Shown in pieces: positions 1-7,430 of a DNA stretch of 23,299 bases (the stretch's first letter is position 1; every line of letters begins with the position of its first letter). The notes below the pieces were generated by a model. That model searched no databases. It was not told where the DNA came from and was given only the letters and a program-made list of their open reading frames with translations. The position numbers and the translations under genes were made by a program. Origin of the DNA: a virus; the IMG/VR virus record IMGVR_UViG_3300027712_000153, positions 1 to 23,299 of that record; one strand, written 5' to 3'.

Positions 1-3
1 GTC

Positions 4-2190
4 TTAGGCTACCAATCCAACGAATCGGTTGAGTAGGACTCGGGAAGTCTTCTTTACATTGAGGAATTTACCGAAATTCTTTGCAATCGCTTTTGCATTT
101 GCATCGGCTTTCACATCCATTTCACCCTCTTGGATCTTGGTTGAAGATTGCGGAATCAAAAACAACTCATCACGACCAGTGTTCTTCACTGATGCAAACC
201 CATGTGCTCTGAATTCTTTCTTCCAAGTTTCAACTAATGCATAAAAGTCGCCACGATAGTCAGGTAAATTTGACTGTGCAACACCACGCAAATCACGACC
301 ACGATTCTGACAGATATGGAATCCAACCATGGTAACATTGTAACGATCTTTGATCATTCGAAGAATCATCTCAGTTTGATTACCAGACAAGCGACCAATT
401 TCGTAAGTCTTCTGTGTAACTTCATCTTTGATAAAGTTCTTGATCTTGATTCGTTTGTAAACACCATCAACAATTTCAGTGCGAGTATCATCGAAACGAC
501 CAGATGAATACGTATTCAATGAACCACCCTCACCATCAGTTAGAGTGATGAAAGTTGTTTTCTCAATATTATTGTTCTTGATAAATGTACCCAAAGTTTT
601 GTAACAATATACCAATGCTTCGTTCAGTGGAGTGCCACCAGTGTTGTAGCCATCATTCCAAAAGAAACGATAATCAAGGATACGACGAGACATTGAATTG
701 AATTCGCTGGTAGTCATTTTGCTATTAAAGAATTCTAACAAGTGGAACCTGTCGGCACAGTCGATCAAATTGTTTGGCTCTCGTCTTTCAGATCTCCAAG
801 CATTGTATGCTTCACGTTCTGCATTTGTTTCAGCTACATGCCCATTATAGTCAGTGGTAAATGCAAAGACACGATATGGAATCTGAACACGATTACAGAA
901 CATAGCCAGATTGATAACTTGTTTCATGGTATCTTTCAATACATCATTCATTGAACCAGACCAGTCAACAAGAAGTACCATACCATGATTCTTACCTTGT
1001 GGCAAAGAAGTCACACGCTTGAACAAATCATCTTGCAATTTGTATGCATAAACTTTCTTCATGTCCAGTGAGCCAATCTTTGATACCATTGCACGCTTGT
1101 GTAGTTGAGCAGACTTCTTCATCTCGAATTCTTTTACGAGATAGTTCACAGTGCGGATTGATTCGGTTTTAAATTGCACAAAATCTGAATCTTCTGCAGC
1201 ATGGAAAGCAGTTCGTTGTTCTTCACTCATGTTACGAGTGCGATAGTCAATCATTTCTGGACTATCAACTGACCACTTCTCAGGTGATTTGGTTTCATTA
1301 AGAATCTGTTTGTAACCAATGACTGGGTCTTTATAGTAGTCTGTGTCAAATTTCCAGTATCTGTATTCAGTAGAATCATCAGCAAGGTCTTCCAATTTGT
1401 TTTGGAATGCTCTTTCTGTTTTAGATTCTAGGTCATCACCTAACTCTGACTTGTCGTCATTTTGTAAAGTAGATTGTTTATTCTTTTTAGATGGTTTCAG
1501 ATCATCGTCGTTATCATCATTTTGTTCATCAAAATCATCATCAGCATTGATATCAAAGTCACCATCAAATGGATCTTCGTCTTCTTCATCGTCACTATCT
1601 TCAGCGTCTTCAAATTGTTGTTGTTGCTTGCGTTCCTCGGCAACTTGTTTAGAATATGCATAGATATCGTTTGCCAATGCAATGATTTCATCGATTGTCT
1701 CAGTTCGTTCAGCACGATTCACAAATGTCTTTTCGTCAGGTGTGAATGTTACACCACACTGGAAACCAGCCTTAAAGTAAAGATTGATTTTGTCAATGAG
1801 TAAAAGTTCGTCAAAGTCTTGAATTTGTTTCGTGCCAAAGAAGTCACGATCATTGAGTTGCTTGTATCCTTCGTTCATGCGTTTGCGCAATCCTGGATAC
1901 TTGCGTTTGATAAGTTTCTCGATACGAACATCTTCTAAGACGTTCATGTATGAGTGTAACTTAGGGTATAGTTTTAGTGGTTCAATATATGTACCATCAG
2001 TGTAAAGGGCATGACCCACTTCGTGACCAACTAACATATCTTCAATTTCGGGAGTCATATCTTTCCACATCGGCAGAGTCAGGATACGACTCTTGATGTC
2101 AAAAGATGCAGTGCGAGTTCTGGCACGAATCACTGAAAGATTTTCAGTTGCCAGTAATTTTGCGGAGAGATCAGTTGCTTTCATTTCCAT
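4..2190 (-). CDS. HExxH metallopeptidase-like / VWA domain protein (CobT-like)
   Basis: This 728-aa protein has three visible parts. An N-terminal region carries HEVGH at residues 56-60, with acidic residues E86, D87 and E91 downstream as candidate third zinc ligands. Residues about 194-256 form a very acidic Asp/Glu linker. The C-terminal part is a von Willebrand A domain with a complete-looking MIDAS: DWSGS at 409-413, T520 in TGGTPLNEAL, and D552 in LTDGEGG. An acidic linker before a VWA domain recalls the CobT cobaltochelatase subunit and the VWA partners of MoxR-type AAA+ ATPases. CobT itself does not explain the HExxH part. The start ATG has GGAG eight bases upstream and follows the 57-aa gene by three bases, so both probably share the promoter near 2400. 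The substrate is unknown and a cobalamin role is not implied. A BCS1-type AAA+ ATPase in the neighbouring operon is a possible partner, by inference only. Confidence 0.8.
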   Translation of the reverse strand: MEMKATDLSAKLLATENLSVIRARTRTASFDIKSRILTLPMWKDMTPEIEDMLVGHEVGHALYTDGTYIEPLKLYPKLHSYMNVLEDVRIEKLIKRKYPGLRKRMNEGYKQLNDRDFFGTKQIQDFDELLLIDKINLYFKAGFQCGVTFTPDEKTFVNRAERTETIDEIIALANDIYAYSKQVAEERKQQQQFEDAEDSDDEEDEDPFDGDFDINADDDFDEQNDDNDDDLKPSKKNKQSTLQNDDKSELGDDLESKTERAFQNKLEDLADDSTEYRYWKFDTDYYKDPVIGYKQILNETKSPEKWSVDSPEMIDYRTRNMSEEQRTAFHAAEDSDFVQFKTESIRTVNYLVKEFEMKKSAQLHKRAMVSKIGSLDMKKVYAYKLQDDLFKRVTSLPQGKNHGMVLLVDWSGSMNDVLKDTMKQVINLAMFCNRVQIPYRVFAFTTDYNGHVAETNAEREAYNAWRSERREPNNLIDCADRFHLLEFFNSKMTTSEFNSMSRRILDYRFFWNDGYNTGGTPLNEALVYCYKTLGTFIKNNNIEKTTFITLTDGEGGSLNTYSSGRFDDTRTEIVDGVYKRIKIKNFIKDEVTQKTYEIGRLSGNQTEMILRMIKDRYNVTMVGFHICQNRGRDLRGVAQSNLPDYRGDFYALVETWKKEFRAHGFASVKNTGRDELFLIPQSSTKIQEGEMDVKADANAKAIAKNFGKFLNVKKTSRVLLNRFVGLVA

Positions 2191-2193
2191 TAT

Positions 2194-2367
2194 TTATTCT
2201 CCAAATGCTAATTCAAATTCATGTTTTGTTAGTAGTGCTTCAATTTCTGCACGATTCGCCAATTTTACAGGAAGTATTTCTACAATGTCAAGAACATCTT
2301 CATATCCGTAATCAGCGCACAAACAAGCCAACTCAAAGTCATCGAAACCACTCCATTGATTTTGCAT
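2194..2367 (-). CDS. 57-aa hypothetical protein, first gene of the VWA operon
   Basis: A small acidic protein starting MQNQWSGFDDFELACLC. I do not recognise a family. The start is chosen because GGAG lies six bases before this ATG; in-frame codons further upstream (GTG at 2400, ATG at 2379) lack a comparable ribosome site, and the GTG would overlap the promoter -10 box. The gene sits between a strong sigma70-like promoter and the 728-aa VWA protein, ending three bases before that start, so the two are probably co-expressed early. Whether it acts with the VWA protein cannot be told from sequence. Confidence 0.6.
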   Translation of the reverse strand: MQNQWSGFDDFELACLCADYGYEDVLDIVEILPVKLANRAEIEALLTKHEFELAFGE

Positions 2368-2391
2368 AGTTTTCTCCATAATATAACGACT

Positions 2392-2420
2392 ATTATACAC
2401 CAGTCATTAATTAAAGACAA
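2392..2420 (-). promoter_or_regulatory. Sigma70-type early promoter for the 57-aa gene and VWA gene
   Basis: On the minus strand, TTGTCT (2420-2415) is followed after exactly 17 bases by TATAAT (2397-2392). A TG lies one base before the -10. The spacer shares ATGA, TG and TG at the same positions as the promoter upstream of gene 55. Expected transcription start is near 2385, leaving a leader of about 18 bases before the ATG at 2367. Confidence 0.75.
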
Positions 2421-2467
2421 CATTTATTTTTACCCCGAATCTACAGGGCTTGGAGAGAAGTGACTAC

Positions 2468-4186
2468 TTACTTAGTTGCAATAATGGAAAAATCATTGCG
2501 TTTTTCGAACCTAATGACGGATCTGAACTTGTCAAACAACTGATCACCCTTGTGGGAAATAACAAAGATGTTTGTGTTCTCTCCGAATTGATTCATTAGA
2601 TTAAGGAAGTAATCTGTTCCTGCTGTGTCCAAAGATGAATCGAAGATCTCATCCAACAACAGTAGGTTTGTATTGACGGAGTTCTTCATTTTTGCAATCT
2701 GTCTCCATGTGAATAGGATTGCTAAATCTATCCTCATTTTTTCACCCTCACTAAATGAAGCATAGGTAAAGTCATCTCTGAATCTAGACTTAACTGATTC
2801 GTTGAATGCTTCGTCTAGTTCAAAGTGAATGTAAGCATCCATTGCTTGGAGATACTTGTTGATCAACTTATTCATGATAGGTAGATACTCACGAATGATT
2901 GCTGTCTTGATACCAGTATCTTTTAATAGGATATTGGCGACTTCTTCAAGATTACGCTGTTCATTTAGAGTTGTCTTAGTATGAATCTTAACAATTGCTT
3001 CAGTGGCAAGTTCTTTTAACTTGGCTTTCTCTTCATCGATATTTGTTGTATCAGTTTTTGCGCTTTCGATTTCAGCCTGCATCTCTTTAACTTGTTTATT
3101 GAGTAAGGTGATCGTAGAGTTTCGTGTAGATAGTTCAATATTTTTGCTGGTAATCTCTGATTGGATTTTAGTAATCTGAGATAGTTTCGCATTAAGATTG
3201 GAGAGGATTCCTTCGAGTTCACTGATCTTTGTGTTGTTGTCCAGCAACTTATCATTAAGATCTTTGACGATCGATTCTTTGTATTCTTCTGCAATATCTT
3301 GGTTGCACGATGGGCAAACATCATGTTCACTAAAGAACTCTGTGTTGTGCTCACAAGTTTCGATTTTCTGGAGTAACTTGGACTTGATTGACTTGGCTTT
3401 GTCGATATCTTCAGCAACAGTTTCCTTGTCATTGATGCTTGCTTTAAGAGTATTGATCTCCGAAAGGATAGATTCGATCTCGCCCTCAGCAGATAAAATC
3501 TCAGCATTGTTTGCAGTAATTTTTGTGGCGATACTTTCGATGGCACTACTCTTCGCTTCATTGATAGTTTTGATGAGTTGTGTCTGCGCATCAACCTTTG
3601 TCTTCGCAGTCGATATTTCGTTTTCAATTTTGGCAATAGCATCTTTAGTTTCCTGTGCTTTCTCTTTCAATAACTGATTCATTGTAGAGAAAATACGAAT
3701 GTCGAGAATGTCTTCGATAACTTCTCTTCGTTGACTTGTTGGTAACTGCATGAATGGAACAAACGATGCAGAACCAAGGATAACAACTTGCGTGAATGTC
3801 TTGTAGTTCAGTTTAAGAATCTGCTGTTCAAGAATCTTTTGATAGTCTCTTGATGCAGCATCTTGGTTAATCATCTCACCATCTTGCCAGATTTCAAATA
3901 CATTGGGTTTGATACCACGAATGATTTTATATTCTTTACCATTGATGTCAAACTCAACTTCAACAGAGCAACCCTTACCATTGATGGAGTTGACCAACTG
4001 TCCTTTGTTGATATTACGGAATGGTTTACCGAATAACGAAAAGCACAATGCATCTAAGATTGTGCTCTTACCTTCACCATTCTTACCAATGATAAGAGTA
4101 GTCTGCGACTTGTTTAGTAATACTTTGTTCGGTGAGTTGCCAGTGGATAAAAAGTTCTTCCACTGTACGCTTTTAAATACGATCAT
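2468..4186 (-). CDS. 46: gp46 recombination endonuclease subunit (SbcC/Rad50-like ATPase)
   Basis: The 572-aa ATPase subunit of the gp46/gp47 complex, which resects DNA ends for recombination-dependent replication and helps degrade host DNA. Walker A is GKNGEGKS (34-41). A long coiled coil is interrupted by a zinc-hook CPSC at 291-294. The ABC signature SFSEGEKMR is at 477-485 and Walker B LLLLDE at 508-513. Length is close to T4 gp46 (560 aa), and stretches such as GKPFRN, GIKPNVFEI and FTWRQIA parallel the T4 protein. The ATG overlaps the stop of the preceding 106-aa gene by four bases (ATGA), indicating translational coupling. The next gene downstream has its own promoter. Confidence 0.96.
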   Translation of the reverse strand: MIVFKSVQWKNFLSTGNSPNKVLLNKSQTTLIIGKNGEGKSTILDALCFSLFGKPFRNINKGQLVNSINGKGCSVEVEFDINGKEYKIIRGIKPNVFEIWQDGEMINQDAASRDYQKILEQQILKLNYKTFTQVVILGSASFVPFMQLPTSQRREVIEDILDIRIFSTMNQLLKEKAQETKDAIAKIENEISTAKTKVDAQTQLIKTINEAKSSAIESIATKITANNAEILSAEGEIESILSEINTLKASINDKETVAEDIDKAKSIKSKLLQKIETCEHNTEFFSEHDVCPSCNQDIAEEYKESIVKDLNDKLLDNNTKISELEGILSNLNAKLSQITKIQSEITSKNIELSTRNSTITLLNKQVKEMQAEIESAKTDTTNIDEEKAKLKELATEAIVKIHTKTTLNEQRNLEEVANILLKDTGIKTAIIREYLPIMNKLINKYLQAMDAYIHFELDEAFNESVKSRFRDDFTYASFSEGEKMRIDLAILFTWRQIAKMKNSVNTNLLLLDEIFDSSLDTAGTDYFLNLMNQFGENTNIFVISHKGDQLFDKFRSVIRFEKRNDFSIIATK

Positions 4187-4503
4187 TCAGCCTTCCATTT
4201 CATACCCATAGATTTATACATAAACTTCAATATAAAATTGGGTTTCTTTTTAGAGATAATAGTAATCGGCATTGCATCAACATTAATAGTAAAGGATGGA
4301 TTACCAAGATTATTAGAGATGGTAGTCCAAGCAGTCCCAGTACCACCAGTACTAAGCAAATAAGAACCAGATAATACAGTAGAATTTTTTAACTGTTCGG
4401 CTCGCTTATCTAAAATATACTTTTCGGTTTGCGTGAAATCTAAGTCAAGATTAATCTGTTCTGTCAGTGAAAAGAAATACTCAATCTCAAGTTGTTGCAT
4501 CAT
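4183..4503 (-). CDS. 106-aa hypothetical protein between gp47 and gp46
   Basis: An unrecognised protein with no clear motif. It opens MMQQLEIEYFFSLTEQ, has a Gly/Thr/Ser-rich middle (STGGTGTAW) and ends in a basic tail with KKKPNF and MKWKAE. It overlaps gp47 by four bases at its start (ATGA) and gp46 by four bases at its end, so it is locked into translation with both nuclease subunits. Two consecutive ATG codons occur at 4503 and 4500; GAGG upstream is spaced slightly better for the second. Coupling suggests stoichiometric expression with the gp46/gp47 complex, but a role in it is inference. T4 also has small genes scattered in this region; I cannot equate this one with any. Confidence 0.8.
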   Translation of the reverse strand: MMQQLEIEYFFSLTEQINLDLDFTQTEKYILDKRAEQLKNSTVLSGSYLLSTGGTGTAWTTISNNLGNPSFTINVDAMPITIISKKKPNFILKFMYKSMGMKWKAE

Positions 4504-5555
4504 ACTACCTCGATGTTGATTGCCTCAGTGTAAAGTGTTCTCATGTATGTCTTGATTTGTTCTTTGTCAACATCAGTTTCAATACTATCAATGTAATGGG
4601 TGAGAACAGATACCGTATCTTCGAGATTAAGTTCTTCACCAATCTCACCATCTTGAAACTCTGACATGTCTTCAATAATCTTGATCTCATGACAACCCTT
4701 ATTATACAACTTCTGAATGAATTTGTCAAATTTATAAAAGTCATTCTTGTTTACAACTACTAACTTTACATATTTCTGCTCAAGTTCAATTGTGTCTAAG
4801 TCGACAGGTTCTTGGTCTTTGTCGTTGTATTCGATTCGTTCAAACATTCGATAAGGATTGCAAATGAATTCAAGTTCTCTTGTACTAAGATCGAACAGGT
4901 GGAATCCTCTGGGATCGTTATAGTCCTGCCATGTAAGTTCGTACGGATTTCCGAGATAATGAATATGCTGATCACTACTCCTATGGTGATAGTGCCCAGA
5001 AAAAACCAAATCAAACTTCTCAAAAGTTTCTTTAGCCAAGCCATCGTGTGATTCCATTCCTCTATACATTGCAAAGCCAGCGATCTCAAGATGTCCCATG
5101 CAGATTTCGGCTTTAGTGTTTTTAATATGATCCAGAGATTCTTGATAGTTCTCTGGACAAATCCATGGCAACATACAGATGGATGTTCCATCAATAACTA
5201 TTGTTTCTGGTTTGGAGATAACATCAATGTTACCGTATTCAACTAGAAGTAAATCTGGAGAGTTTACCTCATTAGTATTTTTATAATAAGTGTCGTGATT
5301 ACCAGCCAGCATGTGCACTCTAATACCACGCTCTTCCAACTTGTCGAAGAACATTTTCTTTGCTCTGTCAAGTGCGTAGAAGTTGACATACTTCCTTCTA
5401 TCAAAAGTATCGCCAAGAACAAGAACAGTGTCAATAGAATTTGCATCAAGAGCAGGAAAGAAAGTATTGTCATAGAATTTTTCGAAGAAGTCTAAAAAAG
5501 CAATACTATCATTACGAGCACCAAAGTGTTGATCTGTAATAATGGCTACCTTCAA
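4500..5555 (-). CDS. 47: gp47 recombination endonuclease subunit (SbcD/Mre11-like nuclease), TTG start
   Basis: The 351-aa metallophosphoesterase subunit that partners gp46. Mre11-type motifs are in order: D8-x-H10, GD at 48-49, GNHD at 85-88, H155 in MGHLE, and GHYHH at 187-191. The start codon is TTG at 5555: the D-x-H motif lies eight codons in, no ATG or GTG precedes it in frame after an upstream stop, and AGG is six bases upstream. This TTG overlaps the TGA of the AAA+ gene by four bases (TTGA), so initiation is probably coupled. The gene runs straight into the 106-aa gene and gp46, forming the resection module. Length is close to the T4 protein (about 340 aa). Confidence 0.95.
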   Translation of the reverse strand: MKVAIITDQHFGARNDSIAFLDFFEKFYDNTFFPALDANSIDTVLVLGDTFDRRKYVNFYALDRAKKMFFDKLEERGIRVHMLAGNHDTYYKNTNEVNSPDLLLVEYGNIDVISKPETIVIDGTSICMLPWICPENYQESLDHIKNTKAEICMGHLEIAGFAMYRGMESHDGLAKETFEKFDLVFSGHYHHRSSDQHIHYLGNPYELTWQDYNDPRGFHLFDLSTRELEFICNPYRMFERIEYNDKDQEPVDLDTIELEQKYVKLVVVNKNDFYKFDKFIQKLYNKGCHEIKIIEDMSEFQDGEIGEELNLEDTVSVLTHYIDSIETDVDKEQIKTYMRTLYTEAINIEVV

Positions 5556-6742
5556 ATGAAACCTACCTTTCTATTTACTTGTGATTGTTTGCTGCCTTCA
5601 GATTGTCGATTAAACAATTCTGCAATAGAGAATTCTACAACATCACCACCTTTTCGTTCTGGTATTGTTGCACCTAGTTTTTCTGCGAGTTTTTTAGCAT
5701 CGAACAAAGACAATGGTTTAAATTCAACGATGTCAAAACATCTTCCTGGACGAATAAGAGCAGAGTCAATATCACGAACACTTGGAAGATTGGTAGAGAA
5801 AATCATCTTCTTACCTTTAGTTGTAACAAGACCATCACCCACATTCAAGAAACGATGCATCATTGTGTTACCATCGCTACGAGATTTCAAGAATGCATCA
5901 CTGTCTTCAAGAACCATAATCTCTGCGTCATCCTCGATGAACTTTGCGAAGAACCCATCTTTCTCAAGAATGCCAGCATCATAAGTTACGATTGCAGAGC
6001 AGTTGCGATGAGCAAGCAGACCACGAATGAATGTAGTCTTACCAGTTCCTGGAGGTCCAATTAGTAGGAGAATGTTAGCAGAAGATTCCATATAACGATC
6101 GTAATAATCGCCAAGGGATTCGCCTTTGAGGAATGGATACATTTCTTCAACAGGCATGCGGTCACGATTCAATGGAACATTAACGGAGTTGCCATCAGCA
6201 CCATATACCCATTCAATGTAAGAAGAAACCACATCAAAGTTTTCTTCAACAATTTCAATCATGTCTTCTGCAAATTCAACATCACCAAATGCACGAACAG
6301 TGGTTGAATTAGAGTTAACATCAAACTTGATAAAGTTGTTAGTATTTTCTTCAATAATAAATCCAGTCGATGCATTACTTTGCACGAACAAACAATCTTT
6401 GTATTGATCTTCTGCCCATTTGGACCATCGTTGACGATCGCAGAGAACAGTTGTTTCTCGTTGTACAGTTGATAGTTTTGCATCAACACGACGCTTCATA
6501 ATTTCGACTGTGACTAAGTCTTCGAAATCAGAAACACCTAAAAATATTTTTTCATTATTACTCATAATCTCATTCAAATCAAATTGGTTATCGTATGTAT
6601 CCCATACATATTTTCTAAGAAGTTTTTTGCCTTGTTTTTTTCGTCTACTTTTTAAACTTCTTGCCAGTGCAGGGTAAGATCTCGTCACTGTTTTATGTCC
6701 TGCTGCTAACTCACGAATCCACTGTCTTATGTCCTGTGTCAT
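5552..6742 (-). CDS. BCS1-type AAA+ ATPase
   Basis: An AAA+ ATPase of about 396 aa. Numbering from the first in-frame ATG at 6751, Walker A is GPPGTGKT at 232-239. Walker B has the BCS1-type order LEDSD at 281-285 rather than DE. A sensor-1 Asn lies in FSTN near 321, and an arginine-finger region RPGR is at 334-337. The first 40 residues are basic; residues 50-220 match nothing I recognise and would be the substrate-recognition part. ATGs at 6751, 6748 and 6742 are possible starts; 6742 is preferred because GGA lies at a usable distance. It overlaps the end of gene 55 by about 30 bases and the start of gene 47 by four. It is not the clamp loader gp44, whose P-loop context differs. It may remodel a protein complex; the VWA protein in the next operon is a candidate partner by analogy with AAA+/VWA pairs. 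Confidence 0.85.
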   Translation of the reverse strand: MTQDIRQWIRELAAGHKTVTRSYPALARSLKSRRKKQGKKLLRKYVWDTYDNQFDLNEIMSNNEKIFLGVSDFEDLVTVEIMKRRVDAKLSTVQRETTVLCDRQRWSKWAEDQYKDCLFVQSNASTGFIIEENTNNFIKFDVNSNSTTVRAFGDVEFAEDMIEIVEENFDVVSSYIEWVYGADGNSVNVPLNRDRMPVEEMYPFLKGESLGDYYDRYMESSANILLLIGPPGTGKTTFIRGLLAHRNCSAIVTYDAGILEKDGFFAKFIEDDAEIMVLEDSDAFLKSRSDGNTMMHRFLNVGDGLVTTKGKKMIFSTNLPSVRDIDSALIRPGRCFDIVEFKPLSLFDAKKLAEKLGATIPERKGGDVVEFSIAELFNRQSEGSKQSQVNRKVGFI

Positions 6743-7274
6743 TTTCATCATCCAAAAAACTGTTCAATGTATTTTCCATCTTTTTCTTTGCAGCCTTTTC
6801 TTTCTTACGTCCAATGAAATCATCGAATGTATGATTCTGCTGCATGAAGTCTAAATACGCATTATGAAATTCACCTGTGTCATCTTGTTCTTGTAACTCA
6901 AACATTTCAAAGGGCATGTCTTGAATCAACTTACCTTTAATATAACTTTGTTTCTTTTCCTTAGCAATCCTTCGCAGAAATGCATACCAGATAATCTGCG
7001 TAAAATATGCAAATGGATTATTGGATTTGGTGGGATCAAAGTTATCAATATACTGAAGACAGTTTTCAACGCCATCAGATATCATCTCCTCACGATAGGA
7101 GTAATTGATAAAGTTTGGTTTATAAGAAAGATGGTTTGCTATCTTAAGAATGCATTCACCAATGTAATTACTTACTTGAGGTTTCGGTAAACCTTTTTCT
7201 TCAGCTTCTTTTTTCTTAGCTCGCATCTCAACGATAGCTGCTAAAAAATCAGCGTTATTTACATATTGTGCCAT
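6711..7274 (-). CDS. 55: gp55 late-transcription sigma factor
   Basis: A 187-aa protein matching T4 gp55 (185 aa) in length and character. A sigma region-2-like core is visible as CLQYIDNFDPTKSNNPFAYF, followed by IIWYAFLRRIAKEKK. It replaces the host sigma on RNA polymerase and reads the TATAAATA-type late promoter. GATAAATA boxes upstream of structural genes in this window are its predicted targets. The gene has its own sigma70-like promoter and leads the operon with the AAA+ ATPase, gp47, the 106-aa gene and gp46. The C-terminal segment, after TFDDFIGRKK, is basic then acidic; in T4 the end of gp55 contacts the sliding clamp, but I cannot identify a clear clamp-binding motif here. Confidence 0.93.
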   Translation of the reverse strand: MAQYVNNADFLAAIVEMRAKKKEAEEKGLPKPQVSNYIGECILKIANHLSYKPNFINYSYREEMISDGVENCLQYIDNFDPTKSNNPFAYFTQIIWYAFLRRIAKEKKQSYIKGKLIQDMPFEMFELQEQDDTGEFHNAYLDFMQQNHTFDDFIGRKKEKAAKKKMENTLNSFLDDENDTGHKTVDS

Positions 7275-7310
7275 ACATACTCGTTCCTCATTTAATTCAA
7301 GTTATTCATA

Positions 7311-7339
7311 AGTATACATCAATCATGACGAAAAGACAA
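7311..7339 (-). promoter_or_regulatory. Sigma70-type early promoter for gene 55 operon
   Basis: Minus strand TTGTCT (7339-7334), a 17-base spacer, then TATACT (7316-7311), with TG one base before the -10. Predicted transcription start is near 7304, about 30 bases before the gp55 ATG. The spacer resembles the promoter at 2392-2420. The 156-base gap between the Sm-like gene and gene 55 holds this promoter and otherwise only AT-rich sequence without a convincing terminator. Confidence 0.75.
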
Positions 7340-7430
7340 ATCTTATTGGATTGCAAAGTTGTAGATAAAATAAATTTGCTTTTTTAATTGACTTGAGACA
7401 TAATCACTATGTTAGGGTTGATCGTTACCT

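Noticed and set aside
1343-1803. Plus-strand open frames of about 105-110 codons
   Set aside because: They are antisense to the Asp/Glu-rich linker of the VWA gene, whose GAT/GAA codons read as Ser/Phe/Ile-rich frames; no ribosome sites, and all other genes are on the minus strand.
4-2190. Cobalamin biosynthesis gene cobT as an auxiliary metabolic gene
   Set aside because: The resemblance is limited to the acidic linker and VWA; the HExxH N-terminus and absence of cobS or cobN nearby argue against calling it a cobaltochelatase subunit.
2430-2470. Possible terminator after gp46
   Set aside because: A 5-bp stem with one G-U pair (CCCTG with CGGGG) exists, but it is followed by TAAAAATAAA rather than a U-run; too weak to call.
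3016-3677. Long alternative frames on both strands inside gp46
   Set aside because: They are shadows of the coiled-coil coding region; composition is Ser/Arg/Leu-biased with no motif, while gp46 is unmistakable here.
5552-6742. Clamp loader gp44
   Set aside because: Walker B is LEDSD and the flanking sequence is BCS1-like; gp44 has a DE Walker B, an SRC arginine-finger motif and is normally next to gp62, which is absent.
7275-7430. Small gene or terminator in the gap upstream of gene 55
   Set aside because: Only short frames occur. A 5-bp stem (ACATA with TATGT) has no following U-run. The gap is explained by the gene 55 promoter and AT-rich sequence.
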